Of a stretch of DNA of 64,000 nt, positions 1 through 9,176 are shown in pieces. Numbering within the stretch: the stretch's first letter is position 1; each line of letters opens with the position of its first letter. The notes under the pieces were generated by a model. The model did no database searches, was not told the DNA's origin, and saw only the letters and a list, made by a program, of their open reading frames with translations. The stretch covers positions 1 through 64,000 of the forward strand of contig JAZDSJ010000003.1 in assembly GCA_039583345.1 (NCBI GenBank). Reading direction: 5' to 3'. This stretch comes from Tectiglobus diatomicola (GTDB taxonomy: Bacteria; Pseudomonadota; Alphaproteobacteria; Rhizobiales; Hyphomicrobiaceae). Made by a program: the position numbers and the translations under genes.

Positions 1-14
1 CTCCACTAACCCAA

Positions 15-41
15 ATGAACCGAACAATTCGTTCGGTTCAT
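15..41. repeat. Inverted repeat with 11-bp perfect arms over the proposed rnfG start
   Basis: Bases 15-25 and 31-41 are perfect reverse complements (ATGAACCGAAC and GTTCGGTTCAT) separated by AATTC. If translation starts at 15, the start codon lies in the left arm and an mRNA hairpin would mask it. If the gene begins upstream of the window, this is simply a palindrome inside coding sequence. I see no ribosome binding site in the 14 bases available upstream. Confidence 0.6.
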
Positions 42-1082
42 AAACGAATAAGGCGTACGTCAGATCGTTACACGCGGCTAATACGCATAATCGTGAAGCG
101 AGCTGACAAACGACTAGGGATAGCTTTAGGCAGTTCAACTACACCACTTAAGCAGCTTAGTCCGCATGTCCAAACATTCAAAGTTTACACGAAAAAAACA
201 CTAAAGTATGGCTTCCGCTTATTGTATGCTGCCATCATACGCACTGACAGATGGTTAGGCACAGTTATGAGCAGTCCATCCACACCGTTGACACGACTGC
301 GCCCCTATATCCAATTTATTAGAGAATACTTTAATACAGCCGTCTTGTATGTTAGGCCAATCTTGAAGCGTAGTTTTCGTGTATCAATAATTGTCATTAA
401 GCGTACTGACAAACAACTTTACAAGGCTTCACAAGCTTTTGCTAAAATTGTACAGAAATACGAAGGTAAGCCAGAAATGCAGGGTATGCTTCTTGGCATA
501 TTCGCTATGGGATCTGCATTTTTTCTTGCAACAGCTGATTTAGGAACTCGAGAGGCCATTGCAGAGCGTGCCGCAGAAGATTTGCGTTATTCACTATCAC
601 AAGTTGTTCCATCTGTGCACCACGATAATAACCTTGCAAATGATATGGCAGAGCTGCAAGATTCTGTTGAAGGTCTAATTTCATTTTATCGTGCTCGAAT
701 GAATAACAATGTAGCAGCCATTGCTTTTGAAATGATTAGTCAGGGTTACTCAGGTAGCATTAAAGTTTTATTGGGTATTAACACCGAAGGTCAACTCTTA
801 GGTGTTCGTGTGCTTGCACACACAGAAACACCCGGACTTGGTGATAAAATCGAGCAGCAGAAATCTGATTGGATCCTTGGTTTTGACGGTCTTTCGCTCG
901 ATAATCCAAAAGTTTCTATGTGGAAGGTAAAAAAGGATGGAGGTCATTTCGATCAATTTTCAGGCGCAACGATTACACCTCGTGCTGTCATTGTAGCAAT
1001 CCGTCGTGGTCTTGAACTATTCCAAAGAAATCGTAATCAATTTCTGGACATTACCCAAAAGTCTGACAAGGAAATTAGCTAA
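15..1082 (+). CDS. rnfG: Rnf electron transport complex subunit G, long N-terminal extension
   Basis: RnfG carries a covalently bound FMN in the membrane Rnf complex, which couples ferredoxin and NAD redox to ion movement. The C-terminal half shows this: a membrane segment at about residues 157-175, then an FMN-binding domain ending in the SGAT motif near residues 316-319, whose Thr is the flavin attachment site in the family. The protein is about 150 residues longer than usual RnfG. The extra N-terminus is very basic and holds related units (VKRADKRLG at 27, IIRTDRWLG at 74, VIKRTDKQL at 127). The frame stays open to the left edge of the window, so ATG 15 may not be the true start. rnfE starts at its stop codon (TAATG), so this is an operon. 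Family assignment is firm; the role of the extension is unknown. Confidence 0.88.
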   Translation: MNRTIRSVHKRIRRTSDRYTRLIRIIVKRADKRLGIALGSSTTPLKQLSPHVQTFKVYTKKTLKYGFRLLYAAIIRTDRWLGTVMSSPSTPLTRLRPYIQFIREYFNTAVLYVRPILKRSFRVSIIVIKRTDKQLYKASQAFAKIVQKYEGKPEMQGMLLGIFAMGSAFFLATADLGTREAIAERAAEDLRYSLSQVVPSVHHDNNLANDMAELQDSVEGLISFYRARMNNNVAAIAFEMISQGYSGSIKVLLGINTEGQLLGVRVLAHTETPGLGDKIEQQKSDWILGFDGLSLDNPKVSMWKVKKDGGHFDQFSGATITPRAVIVAIRRGLELFQRNRNQFLDITQKSDKEIS

Positions 1083-1825
1083 TGACCAAAGAGTATCAAG
1101 CTATTACTCAAAATGGCTTATGGACTAATAATATTGTGTTTGCACAATTGTTAGCGCTGTGTCCACTTTTAGCTGTCACTGGAACAGCAACTAACGGCCT
1201 TGGTATGGGACTTGCCTCAACCGCCGTACTTGTTATGGCCGGCCTATCGGTTTCTCTTCTCAGGAATGTTATCACCCCAGAAATTCGCATTCCGGCTTTC
1301 GTATTAATTATTGCCACTATTGTTACAATAGTTGATATGACTATGAACGCATACCTCCACGATCTTCATAAAGTCTTGGGTCTATTTATTCCTTTAATTG
1401 TAACAAACTGCGCTATTCTTGGACGTGCAGAATCTTTTGCATCTCGCAAGTCCCCCTTAAAAGCTACTTTTGACGGTTTTGTGATGGGAGTAGGTTTTAC
1501 GGCTGCGTTAGTCGTACTAGGAGCAGTTCGCGAGGTGCTTGGAGCAGGTACACTTTTTGCCAATGCACCTTTGCTATTAGGTCAAGGATTATCATTTTTG
1601 GAATTAACAGTCATTCCCAATTATGGAGGCTTCCTAATACTTTTGCTACCACCTGGTGGCTTTATAGTTTTAGGATTTCTTCTTGCGCTAAAGGCTCTTA
1701 TTGATAGCAAGACCGTAAAGCCTCAGGAAACAAATGAAGACAAGGATGAGTATACTGAACAGGTGTTTACTGCCAGTATTAAACCGAGTAGTGTCCATAA
1801 ATCTAGAGAACAAAAGGTAATTTAA
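1082..1825 (+). CDS. rnfE: Rnf electron transport complex subunit E
   Basis: RnfE is one of the multi-spanning membrane subunits (RnfA/RnfE, NqrD/NqrE family) that form the core of the Rnf ion-translocating complex. The protein begins with the family hallmark of a short polar N-terminus followed by NGLWTNN and LLALCPLLAVT, contains the conserved VTNCAILGRAE segment in the middle, and is made of about six hydrophobic helices. Its last 40 residues are polar and rich in Glu, Lys and Ser, somewhat longer than the usual tail. Its ATG overlaps the rnfG stop by one base and rnfH begins two bases after its stop, so the three genes are very likely co-transcribed and translationally coupled. Confidence 0.95.
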   Translation: MTKEYQAITQNGLWTNNIVFAQLLALCPLLAVTGTATNGLGMGLASTAVLVMAGLSVSLLRNVITPEIRIPAFVLIIATIVTIVDMTMNAYLHDLHKVLGLFIPLIVTNCAILGRAESFASRKSPLKATFDGFVMGVGFTAALVVLGAVREVLGAGTLFANAPLLLGQGLSFLELTVIPNYGGFLILLLPPGGFIVLGFLLALKALIDSKTVKPQETNEDKDEYTEQVFTASIKPSSVHKSREQKVI

Positions 1826-1827
1826 TT

Positions 1828-2097
1828 ATGAACGTAGGAGTAGCTTTCGCTAAGCCAGAAACACAGGTCTGGATGAATATAGAAGTTCCTGACGGCAGTA
1901 CAGTACTTGAAGTTATTGAGCATTCTGGAATTTTAAAAAAGTTTCCAGAGATTGATTTAGAAATCCACAAGGTCGGTATTTTTGGACAAATTACAAAACT
2001 CGACAAGGTCGTTACAGATGGAAATAGAGTGGAAATCTATAGACCAATTACTGCTGATCTCGAACTTCTGGAACAGCAGAGTAAATCTGACGAGTAG
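1828..2097 (+). CDS. rnfH: RnfH family ubiquitin-like protein
   Basis: RnfH is a small beta-grasp (ubiquitin/ThiS-like) protein found at the end of some proteobacterial rnf operons and elsewhere; its biochemical role is not settled. This 89-residue product has the family pattern: VGVAFAKPETQVW near the start, a VPDGSTVLEVIEHSGI turn-helix element, VGIFGQ in the middle, and a DGNRVEIYRPI strand near the C-terminus. There is no C-terminal Gly-Gly, as expected for RnfH. It follows rnfE after two bases and is the last gene of the operon; about 1.2 kb of non-coding sequence follows. Confidence 0.93.
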   Translation: MNVGVAFAKPETQVWMNIEVPDGSTVLEVIEHSGILKKFPEIDLEIHKVGIFGQITKLDKVVTDGNRVEIYRPITADLELLEQQSKSDE

Positions 2098-3326
2098 GAT
2101 AAATTACATATACTAACGTTAATATTAAACACTATTTTAAAACGCTTAAATCTTATTATCTAATTTTAATAAGATTTATTAAAGTACAACTTTTCCATAA
2201 AAGAACGTTAAAGTTTTTATGTTTCACTAGTTATATTTTGAATGTTAGGAGATAAACAAACTTCGTCTTAAGTATTTTGTAAGCTCTTTTCTTAAATATT
2301 AGGTTTATTAACGTTGATCATAAAAAATTATGGTTATTATTTTTAAAATATAATAACCATAATTACTTAAATTCTAATGTATTCACAGTGATTTTGATAT
2401 CATCAATATAGTGATGAAACACTATTATTTATATAAAATCATCGAATTTAATTCGATATCATAGATCGTAATTACAAGTTTTATTTTAAATAGTCTAGCT
2501 TTATTCTATATATAAGTTGTGAGTCGTAAGTGTCTAACAGATAAAGTTCTCAGTACAATTACTGTTATAATGCATGCAAAAATCCGAATTTATCTAAAGC
2601 TTATTTGACTTCCATAAGAAGTCTAAAAACTAGATTCTATAAGGAAAATTAGGAAATTAATTTTTCTACTATAGTTTCAAAGTGACTAAACATAACATCT
2701 TAATTAAACTCAAAAATCTTAATTTGTATTAATACCGTATTTAATCTTATGTATCCTTTACTCTAAGAGTATTAAGCTGACTGTTTTAATTTAAGAGTTA
2801 TTGTACATGAAAAAAGTAAACATCTTATATCTTTTAAATCAATAATTCGAAGATGTTTTTAAATATAAAATGGTGTCTAATCTATAATCCACTTGTTAGT
2901 AATCTAACACGTATCTATACCCTATAAATCAGCAGTGGAACCTAAGTATTAGAACAAAAAAAAGTATAAACCAAAATATTAAAAATTAATTTTAATGTTT
3001 GTATTTGGGTTTTCCGATACTTTATCTAAAGAAGTATTTCTAGAGATACATTTTTATATAATCAGTATATTTATAGTTAAAAAAATAATCAATGGTAATA
3101 TTAGTAATGATTTTAATATGCCTAATAAATCCTGTAATACAGATATAAAATGATGTGTATTTAAAATAAAGATGCATTTCTGAATAATATCTGTACAGAA
3201 AACATTATTCTGAATAGCCATGATTAAAGAGCTTGTTGCCTAATTTTTAACTTAACAAAACTTTTAGGAACAAACTTAATAATAATGACTAAAATAGTTT
3301 TTATTATAGAACTAATACAGAATCAC
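2098..3326. other. 1.2 kb non-coding spacer after the rnf operon
   Basis: Very AT-rich, with stops in all frames. I recognise no gene remnant or RNA gene. The one clear structure is a perfect 15-bp inverted repeat at 2326-2364, listed separately. It separates the plus-strand rnf genes from the convergent minus-strand tRNA/protease block. Confidence 0.7.
2326..2364. repeat. Perfect 15-bp inverted repeat, 9-base loop
   Basis: Arms AATTATGGTTATTAT (2326-2340) and ATAATAACCATAATT (2350-2364) are exact reverse complements around TTTTAAAAT. It lies about 230 bases after the rnfH stop. No T-run follows on either strand, so it is not a standard intrinsic terminator, though it could be a processing or mRNA-end hairpin or a cruciform. 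At this AT content short palindromes are common, but 15 perfect pairs are not. Confidence 0.65.
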
Positions 3327-3403
<77 letters not shown>

Positions 3404-3497
3404 TTTATAAGAATATTAAAAAAATAATGCTAATATTATATTAGACAACAGAAGAAAAGTAAACCTAAATTAAAATCAAACAACAAAAATTATAAGA

Positions 3498-3573
3498 TGG
3501 TGGGCGGTGACGGTCTCGAACCGCCGACCCTCTCGGTGTAAACGAGATGCTCTACCAACTGAGCTAACCGCCC
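3498..3573 (-). tRNA. tRNA-Val (TAC)
   Basis: Minus-strand cloverleaf with acceptor GGGCGGT pairing ACCGCCC, D-arm AGCTCAGTTGGTAGAGC, anticodon loop TTTACAC (TAC), T-loop GGTTCGAGACC and encoded CCA at 3498-3500. It sits 95 bases before tRNA-Asp and about 100 bases after hup on the same strand, so the tRNAs may share a transcript. Confidence 0.97.
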
Positions 3574-3671
3574 CACTAAATGTAGTTTAAAATATCCAGA
3601 TATAAAAATTAAGCTAATTAATGATGAAAAGCAAGGACTTAATTTAAATTTAGTTAAAATCATTGCCTAAA

Positions 3672-3962
3672 TTACTTTTTATCTTTATCTGGATTCAGTT
3701 CATCTTTAAGTTGTTTTGAGGCTATAAACTTAAGGACTTTAGAAGCAGGAATTTTGATCTTCTCGCCAGACATTGGGTTTCTACCTTCACGAGCAGCACG
3801 ATCTGCTACTTTAAATTTACCAAGGGGTGCAAAATTAACTTCTAAACCTTTTTTTAGACACTCTGAAACATAACTTGTTAAAGCCTCAAAGGCAATACCA
3901 GCTTTTTCCTTAGTGATTTCTGCATGATCGGCCATAGCATCGATTATTTCTTTCTTACTCAT
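3672..3962 (-). CDS. hup: HU family DNA-binding protein
   Basis: HU is a small dimeric nucleoid protein that bends DNA without strict sequence preference. The 96-residue product shows the HU fold: the N-terminal helices (MSKKEIIDAMADHAEITKEKA), the LGKFKV strand, the DNA-binding arm with the GRNPMSGEKIKIPASKV signature, and a short Lys/Asp-rich tail. It lies downstream of lon on the same strand, which is the usual alphaproteobacterial position for hupB, and is followed by tRNA-Val and tRNA-Asp. A hairpin at 4163-4181 between lon and hup suggests it may have its own promoter. Confidence 0.95.
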   Translation of the reverse strand: MSKKEIIDAMADHAEITKEKAGIAFEALTSYVSECLKKGLEVNFAPLGKFKVADRAAREGRNPMSGEKIKIPASKVLKFIASKQLKDELNPDKDKK

Positions 3963-4162
3963 TGTGATTTCCTAAGTTATATTCTCACTTATCCTCACTT
4001 GAAACGTATTTAGAGTTCCGAACATGCTTGTTATTATGTATCAAAAAATTCTGCTTCATTTCAAGCGTAATATTCTAAACTCCTAGGGCTAAATAAAGTA
4101 AAAAGTTATATAATTTCATTACTCTCAAAAAAGTTCAAACGAAGGCAAAATATTATAAACGA

Positions 4163-4181
4163 CGGCAATCTGTAATTGCCG
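4163..4181 (-). terminator. Possible lon transcription terminator hairpin
   Basis: CGGCAAT and ATTGCCG form a perfect 7-bp stem around CTGTA, 24 bases beyond the lon stop. On the minus strand it is followed by a T-rich but broken tract (GTTTATAATATTTT). The stem is GC-rich against its surroundings. Weak intrinsic terminator or mRNA-end hairpin; the imperfect T-run lowers confidence. Confidence 0.45.
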
Positions 4182-4204
4182 CCGAAAGTAGAGTTAATTA
4201 ACTA

Positions 4205-6631
4205 TTAGTGAGTTGTAAAAATTCTTGATGAGGCACCTTTATTCCCAGAAGAAACATCGCCAGAAGCACCCTCATCGCTCCATGTAATTGCTTCTGTCTT
4301 ACGAACTAGTGCTAATTCCAACACTTCATCCATGCGGGAAACAGGTATTATTTCTAGACCTGCCTTGACTTCATCTGAAATTTCAACCAAGTCTTTGGCA
4401 TTTTGCTCAGGAATAATCACACGCTTAATGCCTGCACGCAAAGCTGCTAACAACTTTTCTTTCAATCCACCAATAGGTAGCACCCGACCACGCAGTGTAA
4501 TCTCGCCCGTCATAGCAATTTCTTTACGCACCTCTATGCCTGTAAGAACTGAGACTATTGCTGTAACCATTGCAACACCAGCAGAAGGACCGTCTTTTGG
4601 TGTTGCACCCTCTGGAACATGAACATGAATATCACATTTCTCAAATAATGGTGGTGCAATACCAAAATCTATTGAACGAGAGCGGACGTAAGCACTGGCA
4701 GCCTGAATAGACTCTTTCATAACATCACGTAAATTGCCAGTTACCGTCATTTTGCCCTTTCCAGGCATCATGACACCTTCTATGGTTAATATCTCTCCAC
4801 CAACCTCTGTCCAGGCTAATCCAGTAACAACGCCAACTAAATCCTCAAGTTCAGTTTCTCCAAAGCGATACTTAGGCACGCTGAGGAAATGCTCTACATT
4901 ATTCTCTGACACTACTATATTGGTAGCTTCATTCGATAAGATTTCTTTAACGGCTTTTCTAGCTAAAGTAGCAATCTCTCTTTCCATATTTCGCACACCA
5001 GATTCGCGAGTGTAATACCGTATCACCTGTCGCAATCCATCATCTGTAATCTGCCATTCATCTTCTGTTAACCCGTGTGCTTGACGCTGACTGGGTACTA
5101 AATGACGTTTAGCAATCTCTATTTTTTCAGCCTCGGTGTAACCAGCAATTCGTATTATTTCCATGCGATCCATGAGAGCTAATGGAATATTCAAGCTGTT
5201 TGCAGTAGTAACAAACATGACATTTGAGAGATCATAATCGACTTCAAGATAGTGGTCATTAAAAGTACTATTCTGCTCAGGATCAAGAACTTCTAACAAG
5301 GCAGAAGCTGGGTCGCCGCGAAAATCGGATCCCATTTTATCTATCTCATCCAAGAGAAATAGAGGATTAGTTTTCTTTCCTTTACGCATAGACTGTATTA
5401 CCTTACCAGGCATTGATCCTATGTAAGTCCTACGATGTCCGCGTACCTCTGCTTCATCTCTCACACCACCAAGTGACATACGTACGAATTCACGACCAGT
5501 AGCATTAGCAATTGATTTCCCTAAGGACGTCTTACCTACCCCTGGAGGACCAACTAAACACAGGATTGGACCTTTTAACTTATTAGTCCGGTTTTGTACT
5601 GCAAGGTACTCAATTATACGCTCTTTAACTTTATCGAGACCGTAGTGCTCTAGATCTAAAACACCTTGCGCTTCAGCAAGATCTTTTTTCACCTCTCCAA
5701 TGACTCCCCAAGGAATACTTAGAAGCCAGTCAAGGTAGTTACGAACCACAGTAGCTTCGGCTGACATGGGACTCATTTGGCGCAATTTCTTTAGTTCAGC
5801 CTGCGCTTTATCTCGAGCCTCTTTCGTAAGCTTAGTTTTTTCAATTTTCTCTTCTAATTCTGAGATATCATCACGCTCATCGTCGTCCCCAAGCTCTTTT
5901 TGAATAGCTTTCATTTGTTCATTAAGATAATACTCACGCTGCGTCTTCTCCATTTGACGTTTCACTCGCGATCGTATCTTTTTTTCAACTTGCAGTACAG
6001 ATATTTCACTTTCCATGAGTGCATAAACTCGTTCAAGCCGCTCTGTTATGGATGTGATCTCAAGTATCTCCTGCTTGTCTGCTATCTTAATAGCAAGGTG
6101 AGATACTATTGTATCTGATAATTTGGAATAATCGTCTATTTGGCTTATTGTGCCTAGCACCTCAGGTGATATTTTTTTATTAAGCTTTACGTAGCGCTCG
6201 AACTGAGAAATTGCCGAACGCGACAATGCTTCGACCTCTTCATCAACACCAACATCTTCCTCAATTCTTTCTATCACAGCCTCAAAGTGCTCTTCATTGT
6301 TAGTATAACTTGTAATACTAGCTCGTGAAACACCTTCAACTAACACTTTAACAGTGCCATCTGGCAATTTAAGAAGCTGCAAAACAGAAGCAAGTGTCCC
6401 AATGCTATAAATATCTTCAAGTGATGGCTCATCATCACCAGCATTTTTTTGGGAGACAAGTAATATTTGCTTATCTGAGCGCATGACCTCTTCGAGGGCA
6501 TTAATTGATTTTTCGCGCCCTACGAATAGCGGAACAATCATATGAGGAAACACGACTATGTCACGAAGTGGCAGGACTGGGAAAAGTTCCACACCGTCGT
6601 TGGTTTGTCCCTGTTTTTGAATTTCACTCAT
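4205..6631 (-). CDS. lon: ATP-dependent protease Lon
   Basis: Lon is a cytoplasmic hexameric AAA+ serine protease that degrades misfolded and short-lived regulatory proteins. At 808 residues it has the normal length. The N-terminal substrate domain (LFPVLPLRDIVVFPHM) is followed by a coiled linker, Walker A GPPGVGKT, Walker B LFLLDEIDK and a C-terminal protease domain with the Ser-Lys dyad: Ser near 683 in PKDGPSAGVAM and Lys near 724 in GGLKEKL. The last 25 residues are a low-complexity Ser/Gly tail. It is transcribed in the same direction as tig, clpP and clpX upstream and hup downstream, the conserved alphaproteobacterial protease block, with spacers of about 300 bases between genes. Confidence 0.98.
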   Translation of the reverse strand: MSEIQKQGQTNDGVELFPVLPLRDIVVFPHMIVPLFVGREKSINALEEVMRSDKQILLVSQKNAGDDEPSLEDIYSIGTLASVLQLLKLPDGTVKVLVEGVSRASITSYTNNEEHFEAVIERIEEDVGVDEEVEALSRSAISQFERYVKLNKKISPEVLGTISQIDDYSKLSDTIVSHLAIKIADKQEILEITSITERLERVYALMESEISVLQVEKKIRSRVKRQMEKTQREYYLNEQMKAIQKELGDDDERDDISELEEKIEKTKLTKEARDKAQAELKKLRQMSPMSAEATVVRNYLDWLLSIPWGVIGEVKKDLAEAQGVLDLEHYGLDKVKERIIEYLAVQNRTNKLKGPILCLVGPPGVGKTSLGKSIANATGREFVRMSLGGVRDEAEVRGHRRTYIGSMPGKVIQSMRKGKKTNPLFLLDEIDKMGSDFRGDPASALLEVLDPEQNSTFNDHYLEVDYDLSNVMFVTTANSLNIPLALMDRMEIIRIAGYTEAEKIEIAKRHLVPSQRQAHGLTEDEWQITDDGLRQVIRYYTRESGVRNMEREIATLARKAVKEILSNEATNIVVSENNVEHFLSVPKYRFGETELEDLVGVVTGLAWTEVGGEILTIEGVMMPGKGKMTVTGNLRDVMKESIQAASAYVRSRSIDFGIAPPLFEKCDIHVHVPEGATPKDGPSAGVAMVTAIVSVLTGIEVRKEIAMTGEITLRGRVLPIGGLKEKLLAALRAGIKRVIIPEQNAKDLVEISDEVKAGLEIIPVSRMDEVLELALVRKTEAITWSDEGASGDVSSGNKGASSRIFTTH

Positions 6632-6942
6632 TCACTTTCTCGCCGTTAATGACCAGTCAAGCAACGGAGCCACTGATCAATTCTTTGTAAGAATTAGGAT
6701 TGATATAACAAATTTTTTGAACCAATCCATCTGAACACCCAGACTACCTAATTTGTTACTATAACGTAAAACAGACTATGCTTATGATCTTCTGCATGTG
6801 GCATATTAGTTAATAGGATTAGTTACGTAATAAACTAGATAATTACAAGATGTGAAAGCCACAAGTCTCTCGAGTAGATCAAATACAACTTATAACTACA
6901 AAATCCTATTAATACACACTTGCAATGACACTATAAGATATT
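6632..6942. other. Non-coding spacer between clpX and lon
   Basis: About 310 bases separating clpX from lon on the minus strand. It presumably carries the lon promoter and leader. I see no ORF, repeat or convincing promoter motif. Confidence 0.6.
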
Positions 6943-8196
6943 TCAAGCTGATGTTTCCTGACCTTCAACGCGCTCTGTATAAATCTTCAAAGGCCGCGCC
7001 CCACCTTCTACGACTTCCGGACCTATGACTACCTCTTCAACACCTTTCAAGCTAGGAAGATCAAACATGGTGTCAAGAAGAATTGTTTCTAAGATAGAAC
7101 GCAGCCCTCTTGCTCCCGTCTTTCGCTCAATTGCCTTTCGTGCTATAGCCTTCAACGCATCTGGGGTTATAGTAAGTTTAATATTTTCCATCTCGAACAA
7201 ACGCTGATACTGCTTTATTAATGCATTTTTGGGCTCGCTTAAAATCTGCACGAGAGCTGATTCATCAAGATCTTCTAAGGTGGCAAGCACTGGCATACGA
7301 CCTATGAATTCCGGAATAAGACCAAAACGCAAGAGATCTTCGGGTTCTACTCCGCGTAAAATATCGCCAGTGCTGCGATCATCTGGGTCCGCGATACTAG
7401 CTCCAAAACCAATTGATGTTCCCTTACCACGAGCTGAAATGATTTTATCAAGTCCAGCGAAGGCACCACCACAGACAAAAAGTATATTTGTTGTATCAAC
7501 CTGAAGAAACTCTTGCTGAGGATGTTTTCTACCCCCCTGGGGCGGGACAGACGCAACAGTACCTTCCATTATTTTAAGTAGGGCTTGTTGAACACCTTCG
7601 CCGGAAACATCCCTTGTAATAGATGGGTTGTCAGATTTTCGGCTAATCTTATCGACCTCGTCAATATATACGATACCACGCTGAGCACGCTCAACATTGT
7701 AATCAGCGGCCTGAAGTAGCTTTAATATTATGTTCTCTACGTCCTCACCTACATAACCGGCCTCTGTAAGCGTGGTTGCATCTGCCATTGTAAACGGCAC
7801 ATCTAAAATGCGCGCAAGGGTTTGAGCTAAAAGTGTCTTACCGCATCCTGTTGGGCCAATTAACAATATATTTGATTTTGCTAGCTCAACATCATTGTTT
7901 TTAACTGCGTGATTTAGACGTTTATAGTGATTGTGTACGGCAACAGAAAGCACCCGCTTAGCATGTTTTTGTCCAATAACATAATTATCTAAGACCTGCT
8001 TGATTTCTTCGGGAGTAGGCACACCCTCTCGAGATTTTACCAAGGTGTTGGTATTTTCTTCGCGTATAATGTCCATGCACAATTCGACGCATTCGTCACA
8101 GATAAATACCGTAGGTCCAGCAATAAGCTTTCTGACTTCATGCTGACTCTTACCGCAAAATGAGCAATAGAGTGTGTTTTTCTCTTGATTTGGCAT
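6943..8196 (-). CDS. clpX: ATP-dependent Clp protease ATP-binding subunit ClpX
   Basis: ClpX is the AAA+ unfoldase that selects tagged substrates and feeds them to ClpP. The 417-residue protein has the N-terminal four-Cys zinc finger (Cys 11, 14, 33 and 36), Walker A GPTGCGKT, the pore loop AGYVGEDV, Walker B IVYIDEVDK and a sensor segment GARGLRS near the C-terminus. All functional motifs are intact. An AAAAGG ribosome binding site lies about nine bases before the ATG. clpP is immediately upstream on the same strand, but the two are separated by 335 bases, longer than in most relatives. Confidence 0.98.
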   Translation of the reverse strand: MPNQEKNTLYCSFCGKSQHEVRKLIAGPTVFICDECVELCMDIIREENTNTLVKSREGVPTPEEIKQVLDNYVIGQKHAKRVLSVAVHNHYKRLNHAVKNNDVELAKSNILLIGPTGCGKTLLAQTLARILDVPFTMADATTLTEAGYVGEDVENIILKLLQAADYNVERAQRGIVYIDEVDKISRKSDNPSITRDVSGEGVQQALLKIMEGTVASVPPQGGRKHPQQEFLQVDTTNILFVCGGAFAGLDKIISARGKGTSIGFGASIADPDDRSTGDILRGVEPEDLLRFGLIPEFIGRMPVLATLEDLDESALVQILSEPKNALIKQYQRLFEMENIKLTITPDALKAIARKAIERKTGARGLRSILETILLDTMFDLPSLKGVEEVVIGPEVVEGGARPLKIYTERVEGQETSA

Positions 8197-8531
8197 GTTA
8201 TATGACCTTTTCGCTTCCGCGCCGACTCTACGTGAGGGCCGTCCGCTCTCAAAAGTAATGGCCTGTTAGCCAATAGGTGAGCTCACCCATCTAGCTCAGC
8301 ATATAAACTATACTCAGACATGTATAACTGAAATTAGTCAACCTTCTATTAAGATAGCCCACTCTTTGCAAAAATCGTAGATAAAGTTATTCAACGATGC
8401 AAGTCCAGGTCTTTCGAGAGATAATTGACTAATGCCAATTGACAACAATATCGTCAGCACACACAAACCTGCATACAATTCCACAAGAAAGCAAGCCGAA
8501 ACTTTCAAAGATATTGCAGGTGAGCGAAATT
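8197..8531. other. Spacer between clpP and clpX with a GC-rich palindrome
   Basis: This 335-base spacer is the probable clpX leader. It contains GGTGAGCTCACC at 8276-8287, a perfect 12-bp palindrome flanked by partly matching AT pairs, about 80 bases upstream of the clpX start. No coding remnant was recognised. Confidence 0.5.
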
Positions 8532-9176
8532 CTATATATTGCCCGTTCCAACTAAGCCTTGCACATCATCACGATTATCTAGAACCTTGTCAATAAGCCC
8601 AAAATCGAGCGCTTGTTCTGCAGTCATAAAATGGTCACGATCAAGAGTGCGCTCAACAGTATCATATTCTTGATCTGTGTGTTTAACATATATTTCGTTA
8701 AGACGACGTTTCATTTTCAGAATATCCTGAGCATGACGCTCGATATCGGAAGCTTGACCGGAAAAACCGCCCGAGGGTTGATGCACCATAATTCGTGCAT
8801 TGCGAAGAGCATATCGCATTTTCTTTTCACCTGCGCAAAGCAACAATGACCCCATAGAGGCGGCTTGACCAATACAAAGAGTAGCCACAGAAGGTTTTAT
8901 AAATTGCATTGTGTCATAAATTGCCATCCCGGCTGTAACTACTCCGCCTGGCGAATTAATATACATAGAAATTTCTTTACTTGGATTTTCCGCTTCACAA
9001 TACAATAACTGCATGCAAATCGAGGCTGCCATGTGATCTTCAATAGGGCCTGTCACAAAAATAATCCGCTCTTTTAAAAGTCGAGATGGCAGATCATATC
9101 CTCGTTCACCCCTTGTAGTCTGTTCAACCACCATAGGCCAAAATGTATTAGTGATCGTGTTTAATGAGTTGTGCAT
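8532..9176 (-). CDS. clpP: ATP-dependent Clp protease proteolytic subunit ClpP
   Basis: ClpP forms the tetradecameric serine peptidase barrel that partners ClpX. The catalytic triad is intact; numbered from the ATG chosen here it is Ser107 (GQAASMGS), His132 (MVHQPSGG) and Asp181 (LDRDHF). The N-terminus carries the expected PMVVEQTTRGERGYD. A GTG at 9206 would add 10 residues, but the ATG at 9176 has a GAAAGGT ribosome binding site six bases upstream, so I prefer it. The gene lies between tig and clpX on the same strand, the standard arrangement. Confidence 0.97.
   Translation of the reverse strand: MHNSLNTITNTFWPMVVEQTTRGERGYDLPSRLLKERIIFVTGPIEDHMAASICMQLLYCEAENPSKEISMYINSPGGVVTAGMAIYDTMQFIKPSVATLCIGQAASMGSLLLCAGEKKMRYALRNARIMVHQPSGGFSGQASDIERHAQDILKMKRRLNEIYVKHTDQEYDTVERTLDRDHFMTAEQALDFGLIDKVLDNRDDVQGLVGTGNI

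Noticed and set aside
1108..1563. Minus-strand open frames inside rnfE
   Set aside because: Antisense shadows of a clearly conserved gene, with no start signals or family resemblance.
5900..6118. 72-codon plus-strand frame inside lon
   Set aside because: Antisense to the coiled-coil linker of Lon; low-complexity composition, no ribosome binding site.
8037..8273. 78-codon frame overlapping the clpX start
   Set aside because: Overlaps the conserved ClpX zinc finger in another frame; its non-overlapping part is clpX leader.
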